This document shows positions 12,161-25,753 of a stretch of DNA of 64,000 nucleotides, piece by piece (within the stretch, counting starts at the first letter, position 1; each line of letters begins with the position of its first letter). The translations under genes and the position numbers were made by a program. The notes under the pieces are model-generated. The model saw nothing but the letters and a program-made list of their open reading frames with translations, had not been told where the DNA came from and made no database searches. The stretch is from Plasmodium malariae (taxonomy: Eukaryota > Apicomplexa > Aconoidasida > Haemosporida > Plasmodiidae). The stretch is taken from positions 62,001-126,000 of the forward strand of contig NW_021638299.1 in NCBI RefSeq assembly GCF_900090045.1, read 5' to 3'.

Positions 12161-12352
12161 TTTATACACATTTTTTACACAATTTTGTACACCCTTTTCA
12201 CTGCCAGACATGTATATATATATATATGTACGTATGTACATTTGAGCTTCATTAAAACAGAGAGAGCCTCAGCACTTCCACGTATTTGTGTACCTTTTTT
12301 TTTCTTTTTGTAAAATTGTTATTAAACTTAAAATATTCTCCTTAAAAAGAAA

Positions 12353-12391
<39 letters not shown>

Positions 12392-14014
12392 TGAACAAAT
12401 CATTCGTTTTGTTTAGTTTTTGCGCCAAATTTTCATTCTATACTTTGTGTCTATTTTCAAACCAGCTTTTTTGTGTTAATTCGTTGTATTTGTTCGTTTG
12501 TTGTGTCGACTATATTTGCATGTTTGCTCGTTTGTTTTTTATTTTACTTTATTTTATTTTCCTGCTAGTACGCACTTTTAGAGGACGTAAACTTTATTCT
12601 GAACTTTTTAAATTTTGTATCCATACATAAATAGAGATCATTGATCATAGCTAGATGGAACGAATAAATAAAAAAATGCAAATACAAAAACGAACGAACT
12701 AAATTAAAAATATTAACATGTACATAAGTAGCACTAATGTGCGTTATGTTGTAAGTCAAAACAGAAACTGTTAGGAGCGCAATGAGGAATATATGCGGAC
12801 GTTCTTAAACTAAAAAAAGATAAACCTTTAGAGGTTTGCGCATATATGTAATGACCTGATATAGCATTATTTCGCTCAAATAAAGCTTTATTATTATCTT
12901 TCCCCCTTTAATAACTGTTACTATATTTTACTACATTTCTTCATATTAGTTTGCACACAGTATCGTATAATACTATATTTTTCTCTCTCTTTGCCATTTA
13001 TTATTAACGTGCATTTTACAAAATAATGTATATATTAAATGCAATTAAGAACAAAACAGTTGTTACTAAGTGACAAGTAGTTGTTCGTCCTAAATCGATG
13101 TAGCACACATTTTACCTATTCATTAAGCAAGAATTATGAATGATTCGCGCAGCGCTTATAAATACGTACACGAAAAATACATATACATAGGTGTGTACCT
13201 ACCTACATGCATATATTTTAATATATGCACAGCATATAACCTTCTTTTTAAAAATAGCACGAACGTTTAAAGGACTTTAATATACTTGTAAAAAAAAAAA
13301 AAAAAAAATATAGTAGCCAAAGTGGTCAATATAGCCAAAGCAACCATAGCAAACAAAACAAAAAAAAAAAAAGAAGCAATTATTTAATCCTACTACGTTT
13401 TAGGCTTACAATTAGACACATAATGAATTCAGAAAATTTCTGGAATAACGCGGATAAATGTACTATTAACGTAGCTTATAATATAGTAAAATTAAAAATG
13501 TATCAAAAAAAAAAAAAAAATAAATAAAATAAATAACAGTCTGTTCATAATAATTTTTTAACGTGGGACTTGCACTTAAAAATGGCATATAAAAATATAT
13601 GCAAATGAATAAACAGTGCTACTTAGTTGATAACACATAATTAAATAAAAGCCTACTTTAATCCTCTCTTAATTTCTGTTTTTATATTGCTATATATATG
13701 TATATATATATACATAGATATATAAATATGTATATATGTATGTGGAGTAAACATATTCCTCTTTTTGAAGCCTTATTTTTATAAACACTTATTTCGTATC
13801 TAGTTCCGCTGCTAAGTGGCTTTCGTTTACGTGTAAAATAAACTCAAGAACCTCAGAATGTTTCGTTAAAATATAGGCATTTATATTATTACAGTTATGT
13901 ATGTTTATATATATATAAATGTAAACATAGATATATACATATAATATATATATATATCTTTTTGCTTACTATTATCGGAAAAGGAAAAAATGCGCTGTTA
14001 TTTAGCGCTTACAT

Positions 14015-14052
<38 letters not shown>

Positions 14053-14280
14053 ACTAAATAAAAAAAAAAAGGTATATAATACATACATATATATATTGTA
14101 ATATTTTTTTATTATTTACATTTTACTATATAGAAAAAGAAGCATAAAGTACCGATTGAACATTGAATATTCTCAGTTATTTTCCTGATAAACCAGCAGA
14201 ATGTTTATTTCATGATTTTAACGTATTACTATTTTTTCTTAATTTCTTTTATAAAGGTGAAAATAAAACGGAAGAATTGC

Positions 14281-14430
14281 AAAATTGTAAAGCTGATAAA
14301 TTGTAATGCTGATAAAATGTAAAGCTGATAAAGTGTAAAGCTGATAAAGTGTAAAGCTGATAAAGTGTAAAGCTGATAAAGTTTAAAGCTGATAAAGTGT
14401 AAAGCTAATAAATTATAAAACTGAAAAATT
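14281..14430. repeat. 16-bp tandem repeat GTAAAGCTGATAAAGT
   Basis: About nine head-to-tail copies of the sixteen-base unit, the middle ones nearly identical and the outer ones degenerate (AATTGTAAAACTG and similar). It is intergenic. Confidence 0.85.
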
Positions 14431-15186
14431 GTAAAATTATAAAATTAAAAAAATCTTATCAGTTCAATTTGTACGTTCATTTGGGGGGAAAAAATATATT
14501 CATAAAAATATATATAAATTCATTTTCGGTGTTACTGTATGAACAATTTTTTGGTTGTATTTTATTTTAGCTTACTAATATAATTTTTTTTTAGCACTTT
14601 TGGTTGATAATGTTTTTACTGTCTCATTAGGCCGCACATTCTTTTCACTCAGAAGAGAAGGATCTAATGAGATAATCATATATATATATATATATATATG
14701 TATTAACCGTATGCATATGTATTTTCATGTATTTGTATACATGTATATTCCGCTTTTCACGTAGAAGATAGTATCACCAAATAACAGTAAGTAAAAACAG
14801 TAAGTAAAATTAGTGTTATTTTATTTTTCATTTTATTTTATTTTTTATTAAAACATTGTTAAGTCATAAATCTTACCACATAAAAATTAATGAGAAAAAT
14901 GAAAAATTATAATAAAAAAAATGTATTATCACCAAATTGGTCATTAAATACCTAGGAGAAAAGTAGGAAATATTACTTTACAAATTTGTTAAATGGGAAA
15001 AATAAAAATGACAAAAGAGGTATTTTAGATTTCCCCTTCTTCAAACTTGGCAGAACACAGTTTGTCATACTACTACTTCTATTAATACAAATAAGATAAG
15101 AATAAACATCGAAGTGATATATGATTGTACATAGTAAGTCTCTTCGATGTACGTTCTCATCGTTGTTCCGTTGTTCATCTCTTTTT

Positions 15187-15245
15187 TGCTTCTTCGCTTC
15201 TTCGCTTCGTCGCTTTGTCACTTCGTCGCTTCGTCGCTTCTTCTA
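15187..15245. repeat. CTTCGTCG short tandem repeat
   Basis: About seven copies of an eight-to-nine-base unit (GCTTCTTC / GCTTCGTC), unusually GC-rich for this region. It lies immediately upstream of the first PHIST pseudogene, where an intron would be expected by analogy with the other PHIST genes. Confidence 0.75.
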
Positions 15246-15320
15246 TTCCCCTCCGTTGTTGCGCAGTACCATATCCCCGCTGATATTTCCCACTTATTTG
15301 TTAAACATTTTTTTTAAAAT

Positions 15321-16098
15321 ATGTTCAGCATAAATATGTACATACATGAAGACAAAACAGAGGGAAAAGTAAACGTGTCTCATATGGCTCATAGTAGATG
15401 CCTACGAAAAGTGGATAATTATTGTTTTAGAAATATGAATAACAGTGTGAGTACTCAAGTAAAAGAAGAAGAGGAAGATAGTCATTCGAAGATTCAAAAT
15501 AAGGATGACGATTCGGATGAAATGTCAAACGCTGTTAATGATGTAATTGAAAAAGAGTATGGAAGTGGGGCAATAATTCCTTAAAGTTGTATATGCCCAG
15601 ATTTTTTGAAACAATTAATAGGAGATGAATATTATAAAATGATAAATAATTTATCAGATGATATAAATGTTTATAGTCTTTATAATATATGGGATGAAAT
15701 ACATTCATGTGAAAAAGATTAATTTATAATAGTTGAGAGAGGGTCGTGGAAGCTTTGTACAGCAATAACTGAATTATATGATATTCTTAAAAAAATAAAA
15801 TTTTATGTGTTGGTAAAAATATATCAAGAATTAAATAATGATATAATAAGAAGAGAAATAAGAGATTTAAATGATTTCATTAGTTTTTTAGATAAAGATT
15901 CATTTAGTCGTTTAGATTTTACTCTTTTTATTTATTTTAAGTTAATATCCTGACATTCATTTAAAATAAATCTTTTTACCAAATGGAAAAATAAGCTAAT
16001 AGATATATTTAAGGATTACCTTAAAAAGGAGATGCAACAGGTGCACTTGCAGGAGCATGAGAAGGAGTCTTCATCATTTTGCTGGTATATTTCGTTTT
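15321..16098 (+). pseudogene. PHIST-domain exported protein, decayed copy
   Basis: One frame runs from 15321 to a final TGA at 16096-16098, broken by in-frame stops at 15582-15584 (TAA), about 15720 (TAA) and about 15951 (TGA). The part after the first stop is recognisably PHIST: LSDDINVYSLYNIWDEI aligns with the LTEEE...MF.LWNYV helix of intact copies, and later W/K-rich helices are present (TKWKNKLIDIF). The part before it has SRCLRK, a candidate remnant of the export motif with the basic and leucine positions kept. I could not find the signal exon; the ATG at 15321 follows an in-frame stop, so the true start, if any, was by splicing. PHIST proteins are exported into the infected red cell. 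Three stops in one frame make a sequencing artefact unlikely. Confidence 0.8.
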
Positions 16099-16600
16099 GA
16101 AATAAGAGACTAAAGAGCGAAAGAGAAAAACTAAAATTAATTAAGTTATAATAAGGAAAAACCAAATGCAGAAAAACAAATTAAATTAAACGAAACGTTA
16201 AGTTATGTAATTTCTGTGTTGACGTTTGAATGGATTCATGTGTACTTCATATGTGTTGGCATACATTTTTATGTATAATGTAAATTTGTGCCATGGGAAA
16301 TGACAAGGAATACCCACTTGGTTGGTTAGTTAACTTGTACAGTGGGTAAAAGGAAAGTAAAAATTAGCTAGTTCATCTGTTATTTAAATGAAGAGCATAT
16401 ATCATATGTTATATTTACATTGCGGATAAAACCTTTGAACATTTGTAAAATGTAATAAGGATCTTAAAAAAAGATGCTTATCCGAATTTTGGAAGCTATT
16501 AGGAGAAGGATCATCCGAAAAGGTGGAACTGTGGGAATAACGCTGTAGCGTAAAATAATTGCCATTTTCAGTACTCACTATTCGACATCCAATACTGAAT

Positions 16601-16682
16601 GTTCATTGTTCATTGTTCATTGTTCATTTTTCATTGTTTATTGTTCATTGTTCATTGTTCATTGCTCAGTGTTCAATGTTCA
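16601..16682. repeat. GTTCATTGTTCATT tandem repeat
   Basis: Seven to eight copies of a ten-base GTTCATTGTT-type unit. A plus-strand frame through it is a repeat artefact. Confidence 0.8.
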
Positions 16683-16831
16683 ATTTTTAATTAATTTTTT
16701 TTTTTTCTGTGAAATTTTAAATATAAAGAGACATTCTGAGGTTGGGCCAAACTCCAGCCGCCGTTCAACACGCCATTTTTTCTGTGGGTGTTCAAAATTT
16801 ATTATTTTCATAGATATGTTAAACGTAATAC

Positions 16832-16884
<53 letters not shown>

Positions 16885-17142
16885 ATTTTTCTGATTTAAT
16901 GATCATAAATTTCTTTTCGCGAATGGACTTAATCATTTTTGTAAAATCATTTAACCCGTCATGAGGATATATATGGACTTAACGCTTTGTTAAATACATT
17001 TTGTAATATTCAACAGCGGATATAAAATTAAAATAGGAATAAAGTTTGCGAGAATGGAGAAAGTTTAACTTCACCTATTCGTCGTATTTGTTGAAGATTC
17101 CATGTGCATACATACATACACACATAGATACATGCATATATA

Positions 17143-17173
<31 letters not shown>

Positions 17174-17310
17174 GTGTTGGGTATATGTGTATATATTTTA
17201 ACATAAATTCATATTTCTGTGTGTTTTCGTGTTTAACCACGTTTGATGATAAAAAATATGTTACAAGAATTCGTTTACATTTTCATTATTTTGCGCCATT
17301 TTTCATTATT

Positions 17311-17415
17311 TTATTTTAATTTAATTTATTTTAATTTAATTTATTTTAATTTAATTTATTTTAATTTAATTTATTTTAATTTAATTTATTTTAATATAAT
17401 TTATTTTTATTTAAT
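17311..17415. repeat. 15-bp tandem repeat TTATTTTAATTTAAT
   Basis: About six to seven near-perfect copies of a fifteen-base A/T-only unit, degrading at both ends. Confidence 0.85.
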
Positions 17416-17753
17416 TTAATTTCATTTCATTTTTTTTATTTTTTCAGTTGCAATTTTTTTAAAATAGTACTTCAACACTTTAATTTATGTTCACGTAGTT
17501 AATTTAAGAGTTTTTCTAAAAAATTAATCTGTTCATAATAGTTCGAAAGAAAGTGGAAACAATGAAATACTTGGCTATGTGTACAATTATGTTACATGTT
17601 AATGGTTGCAAGCGAAAAGGTAAAAAATAATTACTATATTAAGAACACAACCCAGGTTTTAATTTTACATCTATATGAACATGCACATATGTATGGCATA
17701 TTTTAAGGAAATGGTAAATATTTTATCGATCAAATTTTTTTTTGTGCATTAAT

Positions 17754-17800
<47 letters not shown>

Positions 17801-19212
17801 CGTATATACATACGTATGTGTATTTTTTATCAAAGTTATATTCTGAAGTTAAAATTTAAACCTCCTCTCTTAATTTTTTTAATAAAAAAAAAAAAATTGT
17901 AAAATCGGAGGAGTCTTTTTTAAGATTTGATACATCAATCAGAAGGAAGAAGGGAAAAAGTACGCGCACAATTTTTTTTTTTTTAAAACTGCACATGTAA
18001 AATAATGTTATTGAGGCTGTTTTGATCAGTGTTTTTATTTCCAAACTAATGTAAACCATATAAGGAATTTATGTAAATACTTGGATAATTTTTTAAATGA
18101 ATGTACAAATAATTGTAATATTTAATTTACCGTAAATACAGAAGTAAATTTTTTTTTTTTTTTTTTATTTAAAAAATTACAAAATAATTTTAGCAGTATG
18201 CTAATGGTGGAGGCTTCTATAAGGTGGTGTGTATGCTCTTTTACAATTTAAAAAAAAAAAAAAAAAAAAAGCTTTCCAACTTAAACTCACAGTGATATTG
18301 CTAAAGGTGAGAATAAAATGTACCGGTTGACATTCAAATCATTTAAAATTTTTATTAAATTTATAAAAACAAAATATTAGCGTACCGATGACATATATAT
18401 ATATATATATATGCATAAATATACATATTGTTATATCTTCTGCAAAGGACAGGCATGTTCCCCTATTGTGTATTAATAATTTTTTTCGTTGAATTTTGAA
18501 AAATGAGTAACAATATTTTGGTGTGATAAAATGTTAGTCGTTAACTATAGCCATGACAAGTTTTTAAAAAATAATTAAATACGTGCATGTAGGAAAACTA
18601 TATTATAAAGGAGTTATAATTGTACGTGGAATTTATTACTCTACGTCCAGTTTTGTATCACATTTTATCTGTTTACATTTTTATGTATGCATAATTTTTT
18701 TAACAATTTATTGAATTTTCACTTGAGAATTAATCTTGCAACTGTTCTTGTAAAAAAGAAAAAAAGAAAAACATACATATATATATAACATTCTCTGAAT
18801 ATTTCTAGTATTTATTATTTTATTTTTTACTATTTTATCGTGAGAACAGGTTAAGAAATATAAAAACAAAAAAAATGGTTAAAATTTACAAGTACAACGT
18901 ATTTTATTTGTACTTCAGATAAATATTAATAACACCCTGGCAAAAAAATATTACTTTGCTTATGGCCTTTGTACTACGAATATAATTCTAAGGACCTTGA
19001 ATAACGCTAGCTGTGTTGTGTATATATACATATATGTATATAATAAAAATATACCTAAAACTATAAAATATAACATGTTAGTATAAATATAGAATACGTT
19101 ATAATTTCAGCCTAACAGTATGTATTTTTTTTTTTTTTTTTTTTTTTATATAGTTACCATATAATAATTATTAACAAATGATTAATTAGAAAATGGAAGC
19201 TTCATCTGTTTG

Positions 19213-19320
19213 TTTTGCCATATTATTATTTTGCTATATTAATATTTTGCCATATTAATATTTTGCCATATTATTATTTTGCTATATTATTATTTTGCCA
19301 TATTATTATTTTGCCATAGT
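19213..19320. repeat. TTTTGCCATATTATTA tandem repeat
   Basis: About seven copies of a fifteen-to-sixteen-base unit, with TTTTGCCATATTATTA and TTTTGCTATATTAATA variants, followed by poly-T. Confidence 0.8.
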
Positions 19321-20147
19321 TTTTTTTTTTTTTTATTCTTTATTTTTAATTTTTTACATTAATTTTTTTAATAAAATGTTTTGAAAATAGTAATGATGTT
19401 TCAAGGAGAAAATTCCACGATCTATGCAACATTCTTGTAGTTATATTTAAATAATTGTTAGTTTATCCATTGTTGTAATAATACATATATATATATATAT
19501 GTATATATATGTAACATTTAAAAAAAATATTTTATAGAATACAAAAGTATTTCAATAATTATCCTTTTAAAGAAAATTAAAATTTTCGATATGCTCGTAT
19601 GAGAATTACATTATTTTGATTTTTCGGTGACGTTCCCTTTTTTTTTTTGTTAAGATTCAATTTGTTCTTCATTTTTAGAAAAATATTATATACGCCCACT
19701 GATTTATATATAATATAAAATACAATATTATAATACATATATATATATATAATACGTATTAAAATAAATATATGCTACTATCTTGTGCCTTTTTTTCTAG
19801 TTCACTTATATATAACGTTATTTTTGAAAAAGAACTTTTTTTTTTATTTTATTATTTTTTTTTTTTTTGCAAATAGTTGATTTTATAATTTTTTTATATT
19901 TATTATCATTTGTGGAATCTTCAAAAATTAGCATGCATAACAATTTTAATCCCTGAACAGTTTTTAATAAAATTTAGGCATGCCTACTATCCGTTAATAA
20001 TAGCTCTACATATATATATATATATTTTATTCTGTATCCCGTTCTTTTTGGCATTAACCACTGCCATGTTCAGCACAGAAGAGAAAAAAAACAAATTTTA
20101 TTTTATTTTTATTTTGTAGTATTTTTCTTAATAAAAAAAAAGTGAAA

Positions 20148-21448
20148 ATGAAATATACTGATGTTGAGAAAATAGAATCGAGGAATATACTTAGGAAGGG
20201 ATTCATAAAATTTATATGCCACCATACAAAACCGTTCAATGTATTGTTTTTTAGTGCCTTATATTTGTTCATTCAAGTATGTTGAATATTTTGAAAGGGC
20301 CTCCAAAAGAACTGCATAATGTGTGGTTCACGGTGCGGGTTCGTATATACGTATGTAAGTATATGCGTATGTAAGTATATACGTATGTACTTATATCTGA
20401 AATAACCATTTAAATGTGGCTTATTTTCAAATGTGGCTTATTTTCAAATGTGGCTACAAATGTGCTATTTTCAAATGTGCCTATTTTTAATTGTTCTTAT
20501 TTTTATGTGTACCTATTTTAAAATATCGCTTTATAGTGCATGTGTACGTATGAATGTGTAACACCGGAAATGAATTTATGTAACAAGAGAAACTTGAGAA
20601 ACCTATCAGAGTTAATTCTTAAAAAGCTAGAGCAGTTTATTGAATTTAATGACCAAAGGTTGTTAGAAGTTACGAGAGACATGAGGGTGCCAAAAACTTC
20701 TGGAACTGTGGATGAGGATGAAAAAACCAAGTTCATGATGAGACAATACGAAAGGGGGAATATCAGCTACTGTAACAACTGCGGTAACTGTAATAACTGC
20801 AGCAATAGCAGGAACAGTAAAAATGTAGACAACAGCTGTGAGGATAAAGATAACAAAAGGATAGATGAAGAAGAAAAATAGGACTCTATCGAGTCCGAAC
20901 TTTTGTATGATTGGCAAAATTTTGAAGAATTAACAGAGGAGGAGTTTAATAAAAGAATTATTAATTTGAGGGGTTATATAGATCACAATGAGATGTTTGT
21001 TTTATGGAATTATGTATATAATAAGGGGAAAAAAAAGTATTTAAATTTAAAGGAAGAGTTATGGAAAATATGTGAAAAATTATTAATGCAATATGATATA
21101 TCAGAAGATTATATTATGAGAGAATGGAAAAAATTAAATACATATTTAAAAGATGAATTAATGAAAAAACAAAGAGATGATTTTATGGAATTAAAAATGT
21201 TTATAGACTCAAATGATAATCTTCGTTGGGAATATGTAGCATTTATAATAGATAAAAATCAATCATGGGATGTTATAAAACATATGACAAAAGATAAACT
21301 GCAAAATAAATTAGTTGAAAGCTTTGAGAAATATGCAGATCAAGCTCAAGAGAGGGAAATTGAAAAAACTCCAAAAACTGGAGCTAGAAGTGGTTCAGCA
21401 AACAATAATAACGACGAACGTGAAATATTAGTGAGCAATGTATTATAA
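20148..21448 (+). pseudogene. PHIST-domain exported protein with one in-frame nonsense codon
   Basis: Exon 1 is 20148-20276 (43 codons, MKYTDVEKIE... ending in the hydrophobic FFSALYLFIQ), donor GTATGT at 20277. The acceptor AG is at 20535-20536 and exon 2 is 20537-21448; both junctions are phase 0. Exon 2 carries RNLSE, a canonical PEXEL (RxLxE), at residues 64-68, then a CNNCGNCNNC-type Asn/Cys-rich stretch. A TAG at 20879-20881 interrupts the frame before the PHIST domain, which begins at LTEEEFNKRI (about residue 175 if read through) and includes FVLWNYV and LRWEYVAFII. As it stands the product would be a 157-residue exported fragment with no PHIST domain. No second intron removes the stop: the only nearby GT..AG pair is 44 bases and out of phase. 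A recent lesion or a base-call error are both possible. Confidence 0.8.
20341..20500. repeat. Tandem repeats inside the signal-exon intron of the 20148 PHIST gene
   Basis: Two adjoining arrays lie within the 260-base intron: GTATGTAAGTATAT-type units (about 20341-20398) and AAATGTGGCTTATTTTC-type units (about 20412-20500, three to five copies, degenerate). Confidence 0.75.
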
Positions 21449-24400
21449 TAAAAATTAGGTAATTTTATGAAAAATTTGCATAAACGTTTTTGACATGAGT
21501 ACATATAGGCCGTTTGAAAAACTTAAAAATTTACGAATAACAGAAATGCATAAAATTGTAGCTATTTGGCGTGTGTTGTTGCTATACGTTTTTGTATGCA
21601 CCCGCACAAAATTGAGAAGATGAAGAGCTCAAAATGGAAAAAATTAATTTCTCCATTTTGCACTTACCTAGTATGTCCATTGCACTGAACAATTAAAAAG
21701 AAGAAAAAAAGAGAAAAAATAAAGACAAATTAAGGTAAACTCTTACGCATTCTTTTTTCTCAATTGTTCAATGCGTGCTTTTTTGTAATTTTTTGTATTT
21801 TGTTAATTTTGTTGATTTGTTAATTTTGTTGATTTTGTTAATTCTGTTGATTTTATTGATTTTGTTAATTTTGTTCATTTCGTTGTAATTTTTTTTTTTT
21901 TTTTTTTTTGCTTCTTTTCCGTGTGGTGGAAATTGCGTTTCTTTAGAAAACATAAATATAGATACAAATTTTACATTTTTTTTTAAAATTATTAACAAAT
22001 ATATAGTGGCATATGCTTGTATATGTATACAATATCATGTATGTAAACAAACGTACACCCTCAAATGAGAGAATATGTATGTATGTGCGTGAAAAAATTT
22101 ATGTTAATATTACTCGACCCTTAATGCTTTTCATATTAACAGTTAATAATGTTGCATAGTAAATTTGGTATAATCACTTGACTTATTCATGTGAAATGTG
22201 CCTTTTTATATATTAATTTGCAGGAAAATATAATATTAAAGTAATAAATCAAGCACTTTTTTAAGTTATAAAAATGAGCTAACTGTTTTTTTGTCATATT
22301 TTTTAAAATTTCTTACACAATTAATAATTACACAAACTGTGAAACTGCAATAACGGTGTATTTTGAGCAAACATATATATTATATATATATATATGTATA
22401 TATATGTATATATATGATTATGAAATTTTAGTAGTGTTAAATATACACTACTTTGCATGTGGGGATAAATTCGTTAAAAATATTCTGAACGTTCAGGTGA
22501 ATAAAGAATTGTACTAAAATATTTGTCATTAATCGATTAATATTTAATTTTCATTTTGGACATGTACTAACATCTAATGGGATATTAAAATAAAAAAGCC
22601 TATTCTGAGTTATTTACACCATTCTAGGAAACTTTTTTTTTTTTTTTATCCCTTGAAAAAAGGTTCTTTTGATTTAAAAATGAGGGTTATTAATAAGAAG
22701 GAAGAATATGAAAAAATTAAAAATAAATATAAAGTAAAACAAAATAAAACTAGTATATGGTTTATCAGAATAAAAAAACAGTTATATATTATCACTACCT
22801 GTTAAAAAAAAAAAAAAAAAAAAAATTTTTAATTAGGACAAGGAATTACACATGTGTTACAAACTCTCACTATTTTATGATACAAAAAAATGGTACATGA
22901 CACCTATGTATTTAACAAAATATAATATTATAAAATGTAAAAAGGGATGAAGAAAGAAATACTGAATTTATTACAACTGATTTGCTAATTCATTCTGAAA
23001 AAAATGGCTTTTTATAGTAGTATATTCAGGCACTATCGATATAAAAAAACTAATATGAAATATTAAGATAAAATTATACAACCTTTGTTTATAAAACTGT
23101 TGCTATTCAAAAAAAAAAAAATAGTAATAAATAATGCAAAATATTTCTGAATAAAATAGTTAAAATAATTTAAATATATGTTATTAACTTATTTTGGTGA
23201 TAATTTTTTGTTGCAAATTTTATTGTACATTTATATCAATCTTGCAAAAGTGTAACTACCAATATTTTCTTCATGAATTTTTAATTATAAATAAAAAAAA
23301 AAAAAAAAAAAATAAGAGTAACAGAATAAAAAGGTTATCCCAGAAAATTTAAAAATATTTTCCAATACTTTTTATTTGTTTAGTAGAGAAATGTTATGTG
23401 CTAAGGTTTGTTATTTTTTTTTCATGGGGATATTTGAATGGGGAGGAAGTAGAATTGTTCTAAAAAAAAAATTAAAATAAAATAGCGGTATAAATCCTTT
23501 TCATGATAAGCACATTGTTATGCTTAAAATTTATATGAAGGTTTGCTTGTATGAATGTATATATATTTATATGTATGTATGTATATATACATAATTTTTT
23601 TTTAATTTAGAAGAGTTATATACATTAAGAGTTCAAATATTTTTACTTTTTCGTAGCCGGAATACACAATTCACAGTGGCTTACAAACAACAAAGGTATT
23701 TGTAAAAACATAACTTGAAGTTGTAGTCATTCATGACTTCTTTTTCGTTTTATATTAATTTATTTATTCATTTTATTTTAATTAATTTTATTATTTTATT
23801 TTATCTTGCACAATATTTTTATGGTGCTTCCAAATATTTCAAAAAATATTGCACGATAAATATACAATTTTTTATGAATTGTGTAATAAAGGAAAACTTC
23901 TACTTTTTTTAAGTGTATTATTTTGTATGTTGCATTCACTTATTTAAGAATGCAACGCACTATATTGTACAGCTTCGTTATTTTCGTGTGTATATATACA
24001 CCCACACACATGTATTTACTATTATAATTTTTAGTATGCTTTTTATAAAGCTAAGATACATAATAATATAGTTTGACCAAGCAGAATTAACGATAACCGT
24101 ATGTATATATATATATATATATGTAATACGTAATCACTTATTAGTTTAAAAATTAAATAAAAGCTAGAAAAAAAAAAAAAATTTATTAAACTGCACTCAG
24201 GATAATAACTTTTTATTGTAAAGAAGCTCTTACAAAAAGATTTTAAAATAAAAAAAAAAAAAAAAAATATATGCAAAAAATATAATAAAATAAGCAGGAA
24301 TTTTCATCGAATTGGGAAAAAAATACATAGATTTGTAACTATATAAAAATGTTAAAAAATTTCGTTAACGTCGCTAGCCATATTTTTTTGTAATATTGGA

Positions 24401-25753
24401 AAAATAGTATGAAAATTTTGCTTTACGTAAATATTAGTAACACCCAAGAAAATAATACAACTTATTAGCAGAAAAGGGAGAAAAACATATATATAAGCAT
24501 TAAGTATATACATGCATATATATTTATATATATAAAATTTATGTGTGAGAGTATATGGGTATACGTACAAATATGTGCATATATATAGGCATTTTGTAGT
24601 TCATGTAACTTCGTAGTTAATTTTTTATTTTATACAGTGAAATTAAATAGTCCGTGAAACTTAGTTTTATGAATATACGTTTATCTAACGGCTCTTTAAT
24701 TTTTAAAAATTTAACAGTAAGAGCCCTTCACATTTTGTTATTTTATTTTTTAAGGTTGAATGAAGATATATAATTTTGATTAGTTTAAACTAGAAAAAAA
24801 AATTTTTTTTTAATTTATTTCATTTTTTTTTTAAATACTTGTTTTTGAAATTATGATAAATGTGTATATTTATATATGTATAAAGCGACAACAAAACAGT
24901 AAGTATTTATAATTGTTAAATCATTCATTATGTATAAAAATATACGCTGTAGAATGGAAGAATAAAAATAAAGAATATTGTTGTTCTACAAAACAATTCA
25001 AGCATTAATATTATTCTTTTAATAAATACAGTTTACTAATTTATGATGGTCCTATAAAAATGATGTTTTTTATTTAGATTTAAGGTTCATTTAACTTTTT
25101 CATAGTTTTATCTTAAATTAAAAAAAAATATATATATAATTATTCTAAAAAAAAACTTGAAGAAAAGGATTTTTTTTTTTAATTTTTTTTTTATTTTATA
25201 TATACATATATATGTAGTATATATTTATATGTATATTTATGTTTATGTTTATGTTTATAACTATATATAATTGCGTATATATATAACAATGCATATCTCA
25301 AAATTTTTAATAAACACTTGATGGTCATTTTTGTTCTATTTTTGTTTTTTTAGGCACAACTTTTGGCTAATAATTTTAGTGATAATAATTAAATTCTTAT
25401 GAACCTTTTTTTTTGGATTAATATTTTTTATGTTTTTTTTTTCCTCCTAAGGAGGGCATTTTAACTTAATTATTTTGATTATAATTGTTAAAAAATTTTT
25501 AAAACAACACCCCTGTTATTTGATTATTGTAAATGTAGAAATATATATATATATATGTATCAATAATCTTAAATATATATTATATACTATATAATAGCTT
25601 GAATAAATCGCCCCTTTTCTTGTTATTTTTAAGATGAATTAAAAAAAAAATAAAAAACTTAACAATAAAATAATGCATCAACCTATTTATTAAAATAATT
25701 TTTTTTTTTTTTTTTTTTTTTTTTTTGTGAAAAAAGTAAAAGTTTTTAAAATA
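21449..25753. other. Intergenic region within the PHIST cluster, no gene seen
   Basis: About 4.3 kb, very A+T rich, with TA arrays (about 22372-22415, 24103-24122), poly-T/A (about 21889-21909, 22629-22645, 22804-22825, 23291-23312) and a TTGTTAATTTTG array. A 42-codon frame at 22680 (MRVINKKEEYEK) is too short and has no hydrophobic segment, so I do not call it. A 26-base poly-T at about 25701-25726 precedes the next PHIST gene. Confidence 0.6.
21796..21885. repeat. TTGTTAATTTTGTTGATT tandem repeat
   Basis: About five to six copies of an eighteen-base unit made of two related nonamers. A minus-strand frame reading KINKINKIN is an artefact of it. Confidence 0.8.

Larger units (their letters stand above)
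10653..15320. other. Long gene-poor interval between the ETRAMP gene and the PHIST cluster
   Basis: About 4.7 kb with no convincing open frame on either strand. Contents are poly-A/T (about 12358-12382, 13291-13308, 14023-14047), TA/TATG microsatellites (about 11480-11572, 13690-13742, 14680-14700) and the tandem repeats listed separately. Translation of short frames gives only low-complexity Phe, Lys, Tyr and Ile-rich peptides. I saw no RNA gene. Confidence 0.6.
16099..20147. other. Intergenic region within the PHIST cluster, no gene seen
   Basis: About 4 kb of AT-rich DNA carrying long TA arrays (about 16828-16880, 17148-17173, 17757-17798, 18391-18412), poly-A/T runs (about 18147-18166, 18250-18269, 19121-19147) and tandem repeats listed separately. 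No coding-quality frame was found. The last few hundred bases must hold the promoter of the next PHIST gene. Confidence 0.6.

Noticed and set aside
20838..20881. A second intron that would remove the TAG in the 20148 PHIST gene
   Set aside because: The only GT..AG pair is 44 bases long, shorter than plausible, and joins different phases.
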